A stretch of DNA of 27,293 nucleotides from Akkermansia muciniphila (GCA_004557455.1 SFDX01000032.1:1-27293); one strand, 5' to 3'; shown: positions 14,429 through 22,970, counted from the stretch's first letter. Notes: generated by a model from the sequence alone, not told the origin. Numbers and translations are program-made.

Positions 14429-14838
14429 TGCACCCTTGCGCGCCCGTCGGCTGTGCGCGGTCACATGCGCTTCGATTACCGGCCCCATTGCCATCCTTGC
14501 AAGTGGGGCCGCCCCGGCCGGTCGACCCCACCCTTCCTTCTGCTCCCACGGGCGGGGCTGCCTCGTTCGGATATGCTTTACGAGTAAAAAAATGTATGTT
14601 CCCGCAGATATTTTGCTTGACAATACATGTAGGTAGGTTAAGGGGAGTGTCCCGACAGCAACTTGAAAGAGTGGGGCGGTAGTTCTGATAGTAGCCCGGG
14701 GTTGTTGCCCGTGTCACCTGTCGGTAGACACCGGTTTCTGATCGGGGTATTTTTGTGCCACGGGGTTACGCTGTAGCCACCGTTTACTTTCCGCAGAGGC
14801 ACGACGCATGCCGTTCTATATCTGTTCAATCTGCGGAC
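14429..14838. other. Intergenic gap of about 410 bp without a supported gene
   Basis: The first 100 bp hold an imperfect GC-rich hairpin (14481-14510) that could end the trpS transcript but lacks a T run. Beyond about 14570 the DNA becomes more AT-rich, with an isolated TTGACA (14618-14623) but no matching -10 box. The open frames here are short, on the minus strand, and show no start signal or family resemblance. Confidence 0.5.
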
Positions 14839-14868
14839 AAAAACCCCGGCTGCTGCGGGAAGCAGCAG
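14839..14868 (-). terminator. Intrinsic terminator after the secreted protein gene
   Basis: On minus: a 7-bp stem (14862-14868 with 14850-14856) around a TTCCC loop, a short GC stretch and five T (14843-14839). It lies about 25 nt past the stop at 14894. Confidence 0.7.
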
Positions 14869-14893
14869 ACCTTTGAAGGGAAGGGGATAGGCT

Positions 14894-15391
14894 TTATTTG
14901 ATGGTAAACTTGATATTGATTTGCTTCCACGAGTCAGCCTCGGCGGAGCCGGTGCAGACAGCTATGCCGGAGGTGGCGGTTTGGAAGTGGAGAGAGTATA
15001 CGTTTTTCCACTCGTAACCGGGGAAGACGAGGGTGGCGGTCTTTTGTCCGGTTTTGGTATAGGTGTAGGAGGTGGGTGTTTTGTCGTTGCCGGATATGCA
15101 GGTAGCAAGCAGTTTGCCATCGCCGAATTCGCTGCTGACGCCCTTCTTCTTGTTGGGCTTCGCGCTCAGCTGATAGGATACATCGGAGGACTCCGTGTCT
15201 ACCCTCCAAGTTTCGCCGCCGTCGCAGGAGAGGTGGCAGGTGGCGGAGGAATAATCGAAAGAGATCGTCTTACCGGCCAAGGAGGCGGGAGCGAGAGCAG
15301 CGGAGGCCACTGCGACGGGACCTTGCGGGGCATGGAAGGGTGCGGGGGAAAGCGTCATGCCCGCCATGGCGATGAGGGAAACGAGTGTCAT
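14894..15391 (-). CDS. Secreted beta-rich protein of unknown function
   Basis: A 165-residue protein with an N-terminal hydrophobic signal segment that is unusual in having few positive charges, and a possible cleavage near residues 30-40. The mature part is rich in Ser, Thr, Tyr and Lys in an alternating pattern typical of a beta sandwich. It has four Cys (in SATCHLSC, LATCIS and IAVCTG contexts), which could form two disulfides in the periplasm. I recognise no family. It is transcribed alone: it has its own promoter about 60 nt upstream and its own terminator. An in-frame stop lies just upstream of 15391, so this is the longest possible start. Confidence 0.72.
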   Translation of the reverse strand: MTLVSLIAMAGMTLSPAPFHAPQGPVAVASAALAPASLAGKTISFDYSSATCHLSCDGGETWRVDTESSDVSYQLSAKPNKKKGVSSEFGDGKLLATCISGNDKTPTSYTYTKTGQKTATLVFPGYEWKNVYSLHFQTATSGIAVCTGSAEADSWKQINIKFTIK

Positions 15392-15452
15392 TTCTGTGAG
15401 AAACAGTGGTTGTTAAGCATGCTTGCGGGACGAATACCCCCGCGCGATCGCG

Positions 15453-15481
15453 AGTATAGCAAAAAATCCCCCGGACTGCAA
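15453..15481 (-). promoter_or_regulatory. Promoter of the secreted protein gene
   Basis: On minus: TTGCAG (15476-15481), 17-base spacer, extended TGCTATACT with TATACT at 15453-15458. The leader would be about 55 nt. Confidence 0.7.
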
Positions 15482-15501
15482 GCCGAATATGGGCGGCGTA
15501 T

Positions 15502-15541
15502 AAAAAAGCCCGCCTGCGCAGCACTCGGCCGCGCAGGCGGG
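15502..15541 (-). terminator. Intrinsic terminator after the sulfatase gene
   Basis: On minus: a perfect 11-bp GC-rich stem (15531-15541 with 15509-15519), an 11-base loop, then six T (15507-15502), about 20 nt after the sulfatase stop. Confidence 0.9.
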
Positions 15542-15560
15542 GGAAGGGGTGGCGGGGCGA

Positions 15561-17366
15561 TTACAGGTGATCCTTCTCGCCGGGTCCCCAGCTGGGGATG
15601 AAGTCCGGAATCTTGTTACCGGAGCCGGGGCAGTCATCCTTGACGCGGTACTGCTTGCGCAGCTCGTAGTACTTCTCCGTCAGCTCCTTCATGACCTCCG
15701 CATAAGCGGGATCCTGGGAAACGTTGTGGAGCTGGTCGGGGTCCTTCTCGTTATCAATGAGCAACCACTCATTGGAGGGCTTGCGTTGACCGGACTTCCG
15801 CTCCTCCGGGGTGGGGGTCCAGATGTGCGCGAAGGTGTAACGAGAGGTACGCACGCCGTCGTGGCGGGGCGCGTTGTGCTCACCCGGCTGCTCGTAGAAG
15901 GCGTAGTAGAGAGCGCGGTCGGTGAACTCCGGGGCCTCGCCCGTCTTGAGCAAAGGCACGAGAGACACGCCGTCGAAGGTAGCGACATTCTTGGAGTTAT
16001 CCGCCTCTGCCAACTGCACGATGGTGGGCGCATAGTCGATATTCTGCACCATGGCGTTGGAACGCACGCCGGCGGGGATGTGACCCTTCCAGCGCATGAT
16101 GAGCGGCATACGGAGACTCTGCTCGAAAATGTGACGCTTATCATACCAGCCGTGCTCGCCGGTGTAGAAGCCCTGGTCACCCACATAGATGACGAGCGTC
16201 TTCTCGGACAGACCCTTCTTATCCAGATAGGTGAGGATGTCGTTGATCGACTCATCCACGCCCATGATGGTGCCGAGGTAGTCCTCCATGTACCAGCGCC
16301 AGCGCTGCACGGTCATATCATGCTGATTCTGAATTTTGCCGCTCTTGAAGGCCTCCACGAACTCGCGGGTACGGGTATCGAAGAAATCCTTGTAGATGCA
16401 GCGCATGCCGGGGTCAATGCTGTTGAGATCCCAACCGTAGTTCGTCTTGGTAGCATATTTTGGCTCAAAGGCATTCCAGTCGAAATCCGCAGGAATCTCA
16501 TCCTTGAAGCGACCGTTGTTGACCATCTGGCGCAGCTTCCACTTGGGAACAATTTCCTTCATCACCTCGAAGGGGATGAGGTCTTGGTTGAGGTGCGAAT
16601 CGTTCCAGTTGCAGAGATCCCAACCGACCGTCTGGCGACCCTGACCGAAGAACTCCGGGATGTCCGACCAAGTGTCATCGATGGTGGAGGGGGGCGTCAT
16701 CTTCGCGACCTCCTCCTTCACCTTCTGCAGGTGGCGGGGGGCCGTGACCCAGTTACGGTGGGGGGCCTTGTGGCCGAGAATGAGCGCGAAAGGCTTGCTC
16801 TTATCGCGATTCTCAATCCAGTCAATGGCCTTGGACGTAAGGAGATCCGACACATAACCGCGCTCCGTCTGACCGACGGTACCACCCTTGGGTCCGCGGG
16901 AGAGGAAATGCGGGTTCCAGTACTCACCCTGGCTAACGAACACCTGCCAGGAATCGAAACCGGTGGGCTGAGAGATCAGGTGCCACTTACCGACGATACC
17001 CGTCTGATAACCCGCTGCCTGCAGCATCTTGGGGTAGGTAGGCTGCGCGCCGTTGAAGGCCGGGCCGCCGTAGTTATACAGGAAGCCGTTGTTGTGCGAG
17101 TGACGCCCCGTGAGCATGCACGCGCGGGAGGGCCCGCAGAGCGAGTTCGCACAGTAGGCACGGTCGAACACCATACCCTCCTGAGCCATGCGGCGGAAGC
17201 CGGGCAGGGGCACGGGGCTGTCCTTCTCGCAGGTGCCCAGAGCCTGGACGGCATGGTCATCCGATATAATGAACAGGATGTTCGGCCGCTCATCGGCAGC
17301 TTTCACCATGGAGATGATGCTGCCGAACGCGCAGGCCGCCATCGAGATAATGGAGGTCAGTTTCAT
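15561..17366 (-). CDS. Exported Cys-type sulfatase (S1 family)
   Basis: A 601-residue sulfatase that should hydrolyse sulfate esters on host or algal glycans in the periplasm. There is a signal peptide (about 1-23). The metal-binding Asp pair is at IISDDH (36-37). The sulfatase signature is CGPSRACMLTGR, with Cys77 as the residue converted to formylglycine, so a radical-SAM maturase must exist elsewhere. GKWHL, GHKAPHRNW and a C-terminal GEHGWYDKRH segment complete the active site. The resemblance is closest, from memory, to sulfatases acting on N-acetylglucosamine 6-sulfate in mucin or heparan, but the subfamily cannot be fixed by eye. The start at 17366 is chosen for the signal peptide and for a promoter ending 9 nt upstream; a longer frame would run through that promoter. 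Confidence 0.92.
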   Translation of the reverse strand: MKLTSIISMAACAFGSIISMVKAADERPNILFIISDDHAVQALGTCEKDSPVPLPGFRRMAQEGMVFDRAYCANSLCGPSRACMLTGRHSHNNGFLYNYGGPAFNGAQPTYPKMLQAAGYQTGIVGKWHLISQPTGFDSWQVFVSQGEYWNPHFLSRGPKGGTVGQTERGYVSDLLTSKAIDWIENRDKSKPFALILGHKAPHRNWVTAPRHLQKVKEEVAKMTPPSTIDDTWSDIPEFFGQGRQTVGWDLCNWNDSHLNQDLIPFEVMKEIVPKWKLRQMVNNGRFKDEIPADFDWNAFEPKYATKTNYGWDLNSIDPGMRCIYKDFFDTRTREFVEAFKSGKIQNQHDMTVQRWRWYMEDYLGTIMGVDESINDILTYLDKKGLSEKTLVIYVGDQGFYTGEHGWYDKRHIFEQSLRMPLIMRWKGHIPAGVRSNAMVQNIDYAPTIVQLAEADNSKNVATFDGVSLVPLLKTGEAPEFTDRALYYAFYEQPGEHNAPRHDGVRTSRYTFAHIWTPTPEERKSGQRKPSNEWLLIDNEKDPDQLHNVSQDPAYAEVMKELTEKYYELRKQYRVKDDCPGSGNKIPDFIPSWGPGEKDHL

Positions 17367-17375
17367 ACGCCGTGC

Positions 17376-17404
17376 ATCATAGCACATTCTTGCCCGCCTT
17401 GCAA
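17376..17404 (-). promoter_or_regulatory. Promoter of the sulfatase gene
   Basis: On minus: TTGCAA (17399-17404), 17-base spacer, extended TGCTATGAT with TATGAT at 17376-17381. ATG 17366 follows after 9 nt, giving a leader of only a few bases. Confidence 0.75.
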
Positions 17405-17448
17405 GCAAAAAGAGAAAAAAGTCCCCGGAGAATGCTGAAACCGCCCCC

Positions 17449-18549
17449 TCAGCACCCCTTCACGGCTCGACGCAGGGCCGCGATGCAGCGCTCATTCTGC
17501 TGCGGCGTGCCGATGGTGATGCGGATGTACTCACCCAGCCCATAGCCGCCCATGGGACGCAGGATGACCCCCGCCCGCAGGCAGGACTCAAACACCGAGC
17601 GGCCGCATCCCACCTTCACGAGGATGAAGTTGGTGTGCGAGGGCACGAAATCCAGCCCCATCTCGCGGAAGGCCTCCTCGTACTGCTGCCGCCCCTCCGC
17701 CACCATGGCCACGGAAGCCGCTAGGTGCTCGCGATCCGCCAGAGCCGCCAGCGCCGCAGCCTGGGCAGGCAGGTTCACGTTGAAGGGGGAGCGCGCCTTG
17801 TTCATGAGGTCCGCAATCTCAGGCGAGGTAATGGCATAACCCACACGCAGACCTGCCAGCCCATAGACTTTCGAGAAAGTCCTCAGAATGACAACAGGCT
17901 GCCCCGCGCGCAGGTACTTGAAGGTATCCGGCTGCTGCTCGGCAAAGTGGATGTATGCCTCATCGAAGCAAACGACCACATGCGGCGGCACGGCAGCCAT
18001 GAAGGCATCCAACTCCTCCTGCTGCACCATGGTACCGACCGGGTTGGTGGGGTTGGTGATGAAAACCAGCCGTGTGGCCGGGGTAATGGCCCGCAGCATG
18101 CCCGCCAAGTCATGCGTCATGTCCGGCTTATTCGGCACCTCGGTATAGCGGCAGTTGAAAAGACGCGACATGAGCAGGTAGAGCGTGAAACTGTACTGAG
18201 CCGCCACGACCTCCGCCTGCGGGTTGAGGAAAGCATGGCTGACCAGCTCGATGAGCTCGCTGCTGCCGGCACCCACCACCGTCTGCTCGAACGAGACACC
18301 CCAAAGCTCCGCCAATTTGCTGCGCAGGGCAAAGGACGAGCCGTCCGGGTAAAGGTTGACACCCGTGCAAGCCTGCTGCGCCGCAGCCACGGCGGCGGGG
18401 GAGGGCCCCAGTGCGTTCTCGTTGGAGGCCAGTTTCACGATGTCCTCCGGCGCGAGGTTCAGCTCACGGGCGGTCTCCTCAATGGGTTTGCCGGGTTGGT
18501 AAGCCACCAGCCCCTGCACGTACTTGTTGCAAAAATCTGCGATACTCAT
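17449..18549 (-). CDS. hisC: Histidinol-phosphate aminotransferase
   Basis: A 366-residue fold-type I PLP aminotransferase of the HisC family, which converts imidazole acetol phosphate and glutamate to histidinol phosphate. Features seen: LASNENALGPSP near the N-terminus, the NPTNPVGT motif, the FDEAY stretch with the cofactor Asp, and RTFSKVYGLAGLRVGY with the PLP-binding Lys. The family Arg is in the C-terminal YIRITIGT. The start at 18549 (MSIADF) follows the -10 box by 12 nt; the longer frame to 18576 would cross the promoter. It stands apart from other his genes, so it may also serve aromatic amino acid transamination, as some HisC proteins do. Confidence 0.92.
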   Translation of the reverse strand: MSIADFCNKYVQGLVAYQPGKPIEETARELNLAPEDIVKLASNENALGPSPAAVAAAQQACTGVNLYPDGSSFALRSKLAELWGVSFEQTVVGAGSSELIELVSHAFLNPQAEVVAAQYSFTLYLLMSRLFNCRYTEVPNKPDMTHDLAGMLRAITPATRLVFITNPTNPVGTMVQQEELDAFMAAVPPHVVVCFDEAYIHFAEQQPDTFKYLRAGQPVVILRTFSKVYGLAGLRVGYAITSPEIADLMNKARSPFNVNLPAQAAALAALADREHLAASVAMVAEGRQQYEEAFREMGLDFVPSHTNFILVKVGCGRSVFESCLRAGVILRPMGGYGLGEYIRITIGTPQQNERCIAALRRAVKGC

Positions 18550-18561
18550 GGCGGTGGCGGC

Positions 18562-18590
18562 ATTATACCCCCCCACGCGCTAAAACTCAA
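18562..18590 (-). promoter_or_regulatory. Promoter of hisC
   Basis: On minus: TTGAGT (18585-18590), 17-base spacer ending in a run of seven G, consensus TATAAT (18562-18567), then 12 nt to ATG 18549. Its -35 box is separated by only three bases from the -35 box of the divergent promoter. Confidence 0.75.
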
Positions 18591-18593
18591 GCC

Positions 18594-18622
18594 TTGATTT
18601 TGCGGCGCGCCTGCATTATACT
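18594..18622 (+). promoter_or_regulatory. Divergent promoter of the gene at 18629, predicted leaderless
   Basis: TTGATT (18594-18599), 17-base spacer, TATACT (18617-18622), then six bases to ATG 18629. Transcription should start at the ATG. Confidence 0.75.
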
Positions 18623-18628
18623 CTCCGC

Positions 18629-19555
18629 ATGAAGAAATGGCACAAGCGCACCCTTGCGGTGCTGGCGGTGGGGAGCCTCGGCACGCTCGCCTTCGCCCTG
18701 CGCCCCGCTTGGTTTCCCGATGCGGCAACCCCGGCCGATCTGCCGCCCGCCGAGCAGCAGAGCCTCGCCGAGCCCTGTGTGCTGGACTATGCCTGGAACA
18801 TGAAGGACTCCCCCGGCATCACCATCTACCGCAGCAGCGGGGAGGATGACGCCTTCTCCCTGCTGAGCGAGGCCGTGTGGCACATACGCCTGGCTGCGGA
18901 GGACGGTCAGGTGCGCGTGACGGCCGATGCGCCCGTGCTGCGTGCGGCGGAGCCCTTCTGCCGGGTGGAGACCGAGTACGCCCTGCGCAAGGAGGGAGAA
19001 GCCACCGTCCGCATGCCCCGGGGAGCCCTCCACACCGTGCGTACCTACGAGCTGCGCTGCTCCGTGACCGTTCACCGACCTTTTTGGCAGCTACCCGTGC
19101 GTACGGAAGCCGTGCAGTGCCTGCGCGTGGATTTCGCGGAAGGAACGGCAGACTACATCGAGCCGAGGTCCGCAGGGCAGGGGGGCAAACACTGCATGCG
19201 CTCTGTCTCCCGCAGTGCGCCTCTTCCTGCTAAATATGACGGAAGCGAGACCGAACGCGGCCTGCAACGCATCTGCTACCTCCTAGCCGATGTACGGGAA
19301 CCCGCACGGGCGGAGGCCGTGGGTCGTCTGCTGCCTGCCTATGCCGCGCGCCTGCTCGCATATGCAGACCCCGAGGCGACTTGGCCGGCCTGTTGGGGCC
19401 CCGCGCAGGACACCGCTTGCCGCTGCTCCGCCATGCTGCAACCCACTCTCCGCTACTTCCGCGAGCACGAGTGCTTCGGCAGCGCAACATTGTCCGACTT
19501 CCTCCGCAGCCCCGAGTTTACCCGCCTCTTCGGGACGTCCGATAAAGGTGAGTAA
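18629..19555 (+). CDS. Membrane-anchored or exported protein of unknown function
   Basis: A 308-residue protein with a basic N-terminus and one hydrophobic segment (about 8-24) that could be a signal anchor or signal peptide. The rest is soluble, with several Cys (around residues 50, 112, 150, 172, 189, 214, 255, 265, 267 and 281) and no motif I recognise. The Cys number would suit disulfides in the periplasm. It is followed by a separate promoter for the gene at 19622, so it appears to be monocistronic. Confidence 0.75.
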   Translation: MKKWHKRTLAVLAVGSLGTLAFALRPAWFPDAATPADLPPAEQQSLAEPCVLDYAWNMKDSPGITIYRSSGEDDAFSLLSEAVWHIRLAAEDGQVRVTADAPVLRAAEPFCRVETEYALRKEGEATVRMPRGALHTVRTYELRCSVTVHRPFWQLPVRTEAVQCLRVDFAEGTADYIEPRSAGQGGKHCMRSVSRSAPLPAKYDGSETERGLQRICYLLADVREPARAEAVGRLLPAYAARLLAYADPEATWPACWGPAQDTACRCSAMLQPTLRYFREHECFGSATLSDFLRSPEFTRLFGTSDKGE

Positions 19556-19578
19556 AGCACCCGGAGCGGAAAATATGG

Positions 19579-19607
19579 TTGCAGTCCGCGAGTATTTGTG
19601 CTACACT
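19579..19607 (+). promoter_or_regulatory. Promoter of the gene at 19622
   Basis: TTGCAG (19579-19584), 17-base spacer, extended TGCTACACT with TACACT at 19602-19607. ATG 19622 follows after 14 nt. Confidence 0.7.
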
Positions 19608-19621
19608 GCCAAGCGGTACGT

Positions 19622-20725
19622 ATGAAAAACCTTCTTTGTTTCCTTTTCCTGGCGGCAGCGGCATGGTGCTCCGCGCTCATGGCGGCGTCGGAGTACGAGA
19701 CCACGCTATCCCGCGCCGGACGCAAACCGGTGGTGCTGTTCTGCTACGGCGTAGACTTCGACAAGAACGGCCCTGCGGTGCGGGAGGCCTTCATCGGCAA
19801 GAAAGGGATAGCCCCGGCCCTCAAGGGCGCCATTCTGCTGGAGGTGCCCGTGTATCAAAATCCCGATGAGAAGCAAAAGAAAGAGTGGGAGAAGCTGATG
19901 GGCAATAAGAGCCTGCCCGGCGGCATCTGGAGCTATCCCTGCCTAGCCGTGGTGGATGCACGGGGCAACCTGCGCGGCATCGTACAGAGCGCGGAGGAAA
20001 TGAAGAGCCCCGAGACGGCCGGCGCTGCCCTCGAAAAGCTCGTGAAAGCCTTTGATGAACAGGAAGCCCTGCTGGCCAAGGCCCAGACCGCCTCCGGTAC
20101 CCGACGCCCCAAGCTCGTGGCGCGCGCGGCGGACATCCCCCTCTCCCTGCCGGCGGATCTGCGCAGCAGCCGTCGCCGCAACGCGAGCGACCGCCCCATG
20201 AAGGACACCATCGGGCTGGAGAAACGCCTGAAGTTCGACCCGCTGGCCGTGGTCACCAAGCTGCAACCCCTCAAGCCGGAGGAAGCGAACACCTACATCC
20301 GCCGCCTGATGTTGCAGGGCTGCTACTCCCGCCTGCAGCGGCAGGAAATGATGGCCGCCTATGCCGGGCACCTGCGCCGCAGCGGTGCCTCGCGCGAGCG
20401 CCTGCGCGCGCTGTACACCGAGATGCGCAATATAGACCCCACCAGCGTTTATGCTGCCTATGCCGAGGGGGCTATCGCGCTGTGGGTTGACTCCCAAGAG
20501 GCTGTGGCCAAGGAGACCGCCGCCAAGAAGCAAAAGGCCGAGACCGCCAAGAAGAGTGCGCTGGGCAGCACCGAGATACCCGACGACGACTGGTTTGACG
20601 ACGACGAACCCACCCCCGCGCCTGCAAGTACTACGCCCCCGCCCCCCGGTAAGGGCAAGAAGACGGCCCTCGGCAGTACCTCTCTTCCCGAGGATGACGA
20701 GGCAGAAGACGAGGAGGATGACTGA
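19622..20725 (+). CDS. Exported protein with thioredoxin-like N-domain and acidic tail
   Basis: A 367-residue protein with a signal peptide (about 1-22, ending ALMAAS). Residues about 25-130 have the rhythm of a thioredoxin fold: a KPVVLFCYG strand, a helix, a strand with VPVYQN, and SYPCLAVVDARGNL in the cis-proline and last-strand position. There is no CxxC, so redox catalysis is unlikely. The middle is charged and helical. The C-terminus has two copies of an acidic motif, ALGSTEIPDDDWFDDDEP and ALGSTSLPEDDEAEDEE, joined by a Pro-rich, Lys-containing linker. The acidic tail could bind cations or a basic partner. I do not recognise the full-length family. No terminator is visible before the next promoter. 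Confidence 0.75.
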   Translation: MKNLLCFLFLAAAAWCSALMAASEYETTLSRAGRKPVVLFCYGVDFDKNGPAVREAFIGKKGIAPALKGAILLEVPVYQNPDEKQKKEWEKLMGNKSLPGGIWSYPCLAVVDARGNLRGIVQSAEEMKSPETAGAALEKLVKAFDEQEALLAKAQTASGTRRPKLVARAADIPLSLPADLRSSRRRNASDRPMKDTIGLEKRLKFDPLAVVTKLQPLKPEEANTYIRRLMLQGCYSRLQRQEMMAAYAGHLRRSGASRERLRALYTEMRNIDPTSVYAAYAEGAIALWVDSQEAVAKETAAKKQKAETAKKSALGSTEIPDDDWFDDDEPTPAPASTTPPPPGKGKKTALGSTSLPEDDEAEDEEDD

Positions 20726-20772
20726 ACCGCCCGCTCTTTTGCCGAAAATACAGCCCGTCGCGAAAAAAATAC

Positions 20773-20801
20773 TTGAAAAAGACTGAAAAAAAAGCTACTA
20801 T
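20773..20801 (+). promoter_or_regulatory. Promoter of the sialic acid-PFK operon
   Basis: TTGAAA (20773-20778), an A-rich 17-base spacer, TACTAT (20796-20801). The leader is about 33 nt and carries no Shine-Dalgarno sequence before ATG 20841. No other promoter is evident before the terminator at 26300. Confidence 0.65.
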
Positions 20802-20840
20802 AGCCGCAAGAGTACAAACCTGCTCGAAACATCTCAACAC

Positions 20841-21764
20841 ATGAATACGACACTCAAACTTCACGGATTGGTGGCGGCAACGCATACACCGATGAACGCC
20901 GATGGTACCTGCAACCCCGATGCCGTTGATGCCCAGGCCAAGTTCTTGGCGGAGCAGGGCATCAAGATGACCTTCATCACCGGCTCCACCGGCGAGTCTG
21001 CCCACATGCAGCTCACCGAGCGCAAGGAGAACATGGCCGCCTGGGGTGAGGCCAAGAAGAAGTATGGCATCGGCTTTGTGGTGCACACCGGCGGCAACAG
21101 CGTGTATGACGGCCGCGAGCTGGCTGCCTACGCTGCCGAGTGCGGGGCGGACGGCACGGCCAGCAACTCCCCCTGCTACTTCAAGCCCGGTTCCGTGGAG
21201 GCTTTGGCCGACTGCGCCGCCTTCGAGGCTTCCGGTGCTCCCGACCTGCCTTACTACTTCTACGACATCCCCGTGCTCACCCACGTGGCTTTCAACCCCT
21301 GCAAGATCATCGACGCCATGGCGGCCCGCATCCCGAACTTCTGCGGTGTCAAGTTCACCAACCCGGACCTGGCGCTGTACATGGATGCCCTGAATCACGA
21401 CGGCGGCAAGTGGGATATTCCGTGGGGCGTGGATGAGTGGTTCCTGGGTGCTCTGGCCACGGGCGCCAAGGGCGGTGTGGGCTCTTCCTTCAACTATGCT
21501 CCCGCGCTGTACCAGAACATCATCAAGTCCTTCAACGAGGGGGATGTGGCTCATGCCCGCCACCTGCAGCTCCTCTCCGTCAAGATGATCAACATCATCG
21601 CCTCCCACGGCTACATGGGCTGCTGCAAGCAGATCATGGGCTGGTGGGGCGTTGACCTCGGCCCGGCCCGTCTGCCCATGGGCACCCCGGATGCCGCTAC
21701 CGTCAAGCAGCTCCGCGATGAGCTCACCGCCATCGGCTTCTTTGACTGGGCTATCAATAAATAA
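20841..21764 (+). CDS. nanA: N-acetylneuraminate lyase
   Basis: A 307-residue (beta/alpha)8 aldolase of the DHDPS/NAL superfamily. It should split N-acetylneuraminate into N-acetylmannosamine and pyruvate in the cytoplasm. The carboxylate-binding loop GSTGES is at 48-53. YDIP starts at Tyr141, the proton-relay tyrosine. GVKFTNPDL contains Lys171, the expected Schiff-base lysine. The YYFYDIPVLTHV and GVKFTN forms match the lyases better than dihydrodipicolinate synthases, and the neighbouring epimerase supports this. It leads a five-gene operon; the next start is 12 nt after its stop. Another DHDPS-family substrate is possible but less likely. Confidence 0.88.
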   Translation: MNTTLKLHGLVAATHTPMNADGTCNPDAVDAQAKFLAEQGIKMTFITGSTGESAHMQLTERKENMAAWGEAKKKYGIGFVVHTGGNSVYDGRELAAYAAECGADGTASNSPCYFKPGSVEALADCAAFEASGAPDLPYYFYDIPVLTHVAFNPCKIIDAMAARIPNFCGVKFTNPDLALYMDALNHDGGKWDIPWGVDEWFLGALATGAKGGVGSSFNYAPALYQNIIKSFNEGDVAHARHLQLLSVKMINIIASHGYMGCCKQIMGWWGVDLGPARLPMGTPDAATVKQLRDELTAIGFFDWAINK

Positions 21765-21776
21765 TCCCCGCAGTAT

Positions 21777-22970
21777 ATGATCAATACGCAAGAGCTGGGG
21801 GCCTTTTACAAGGATAAGTTGCTCAACGGCAGCATTCCTTTCTGGTTCCCCCGTCTTGTCGACACAAAGCACGGCGGCATCTACCATTGCGTGGATGCCG
21901 ACGGGCGTATTGTGGATACGGACAAGAACACCTGGGCGCAGGGGCGCATGGCTTGGATGCTGCTGACCTGCTACAACAGCATCGAGAAGCGTCCGGAGTG
22001 GAAGGAGTGGGCGGAGAGTGCCCTGAACTTCCTGGAGACGAAGTGTGTGGACCCCGAGGACGGGCGGCTCTTCTTCCATGTGACGGAAGACGGCACCCCC
22101 ATTCGCAAGCGTCGCTATGCGTACTCCGAGTGCTTTACCGCCATTGCATGGGCGGCTCATTTCGGTGCCACCGGCGACCCCGTGAGCGCGGAGCGCGCCC
22201 GCCACTGGTTCGAGATTTACGTTGACATCTTCTTCACTCCCGGCAAGATGCTGCCCAAGACCACGGGCAAGCGGCCTTCCATCGGTCTGGCTCCGCGCAT
22301 GATCACCTTGGTCACCTGCCAAGAGCTGCGCAAGTACTTGGGCGATGCAGACGGCTACTTCACCGGTTGGATTGACCGCTGCATCTCAGACCTCAAGACC
22401 TATTTCGTGAAGGAGGACATCCGCGCCATTCTCGAGGTCGTTGCCCCGGATGGCTCGATTATCGACCACTTCGATGAGCGCACGCAGAACCCCGGTCACG
22501 CCATCGAGGGCGGCTGGTTCATCCTCGAGGAAGCGCGCCGTCGCGGCGGTGACCCCGAGCTCATCGAGCTGGGATGCAAGATGATCGACTGGTCCCTGGA
22601 GCGCGGGTGGGATCCCAAGTACGGCGGCTTGCTGTACTACACGGACGTCTTCGGCGGCCCGGTGCAGGAGTACTGGCACAACATGAAGTTTTGGTGGTGC
22701 CACGATGAGGCCCTGATCGCAACCTGCCTGGCCTATGTGCTCACGGGCAAGGAGGAGTACGCGGAGTGGCACAAGCGTATCCACGACTGGTCCTTCGGGC
22801 ACTTCGAGGATCCGGAGCACGGCGAGTGGTTCGGTTACCTGGAGCGGGACGGCTCCCCGGCCAACGGGCTCAAGGGCACGATGTGGAAGTCCTTCTTCCA
22901 CCACCCCCGCGCGCTCTGGAACTGCGCTCACTACTTCGGCGCCATCCCGGCTCCGAGTTCCGCAAAATAA
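21777..22970 (+). CDS. N-acylglucosamine 2-epimerase (AGE/RenBP family)
   Basis: A 397-residue (alpha/alpha)6-barrel epimerase that should convert N-acetylmannosamine to N-acetylglucosamine. The family's catalytic histidines are present in GHAIEGGW (His241) and in the FHHPRALWN segment (His375/376). The conserved WAQGRMAWM, YAYSECF and WWCHDEALIA stretches are clear, and the length is normal for the family. With the lyase upstream this gives the sialic acid route known from Bacteroides fragilis: no ManNAc kinase, with GlcNAc phosphorylated afterwards by a separate kinase not found here. The next gene begins 30 nt after the stop. Confidence 0.92.
   Translation: MINTQELGAFYKDKLLNGSIPFWFPRLVDTKHGGIYHCVDADGRIVDTDKNTWAQGRMAWMLLTCYNSIEKRPEWKEWAESALNFLETKCVDPEDGRLFFHVTEDGTPIRKRRYAYSECFTAIAWAAHFGATGDPVSAERARHWFEIYVDIFFTPGKMLPKTTGKRPSIGLAPRMITLVTCQELRKYLGDADGYFTGWIDRCISDLKTYFVKEDIRAILEVVAPDGSIIDHFDERTQNPGHAIEGGWFILEEARRRGGDPELIELGCKMIDWSLERGWDPKYGGLLYYTDVFGGPVQEYWHNMKFWWCHDEALIATCLAYVLTGKEEYAEWHKRIHDWSFGHFEDPEHGEWFGYLERDGSPANGLKGTMWKSFFHHPRALWNCAHYFGAIPAPSSAK

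Noticed and set aside
14481..14510. trpS terminator
   Set aside because: The hairpin is GC-rich and imperfect but has no T run on the plus strand, so I only mention it in the gap description.
14638..14829. Small minus-strand gene in the 14429-14838 gap
   Set aside because: 63 residues with no recognisable domain, ribosome site or promoter; consistent with chance.
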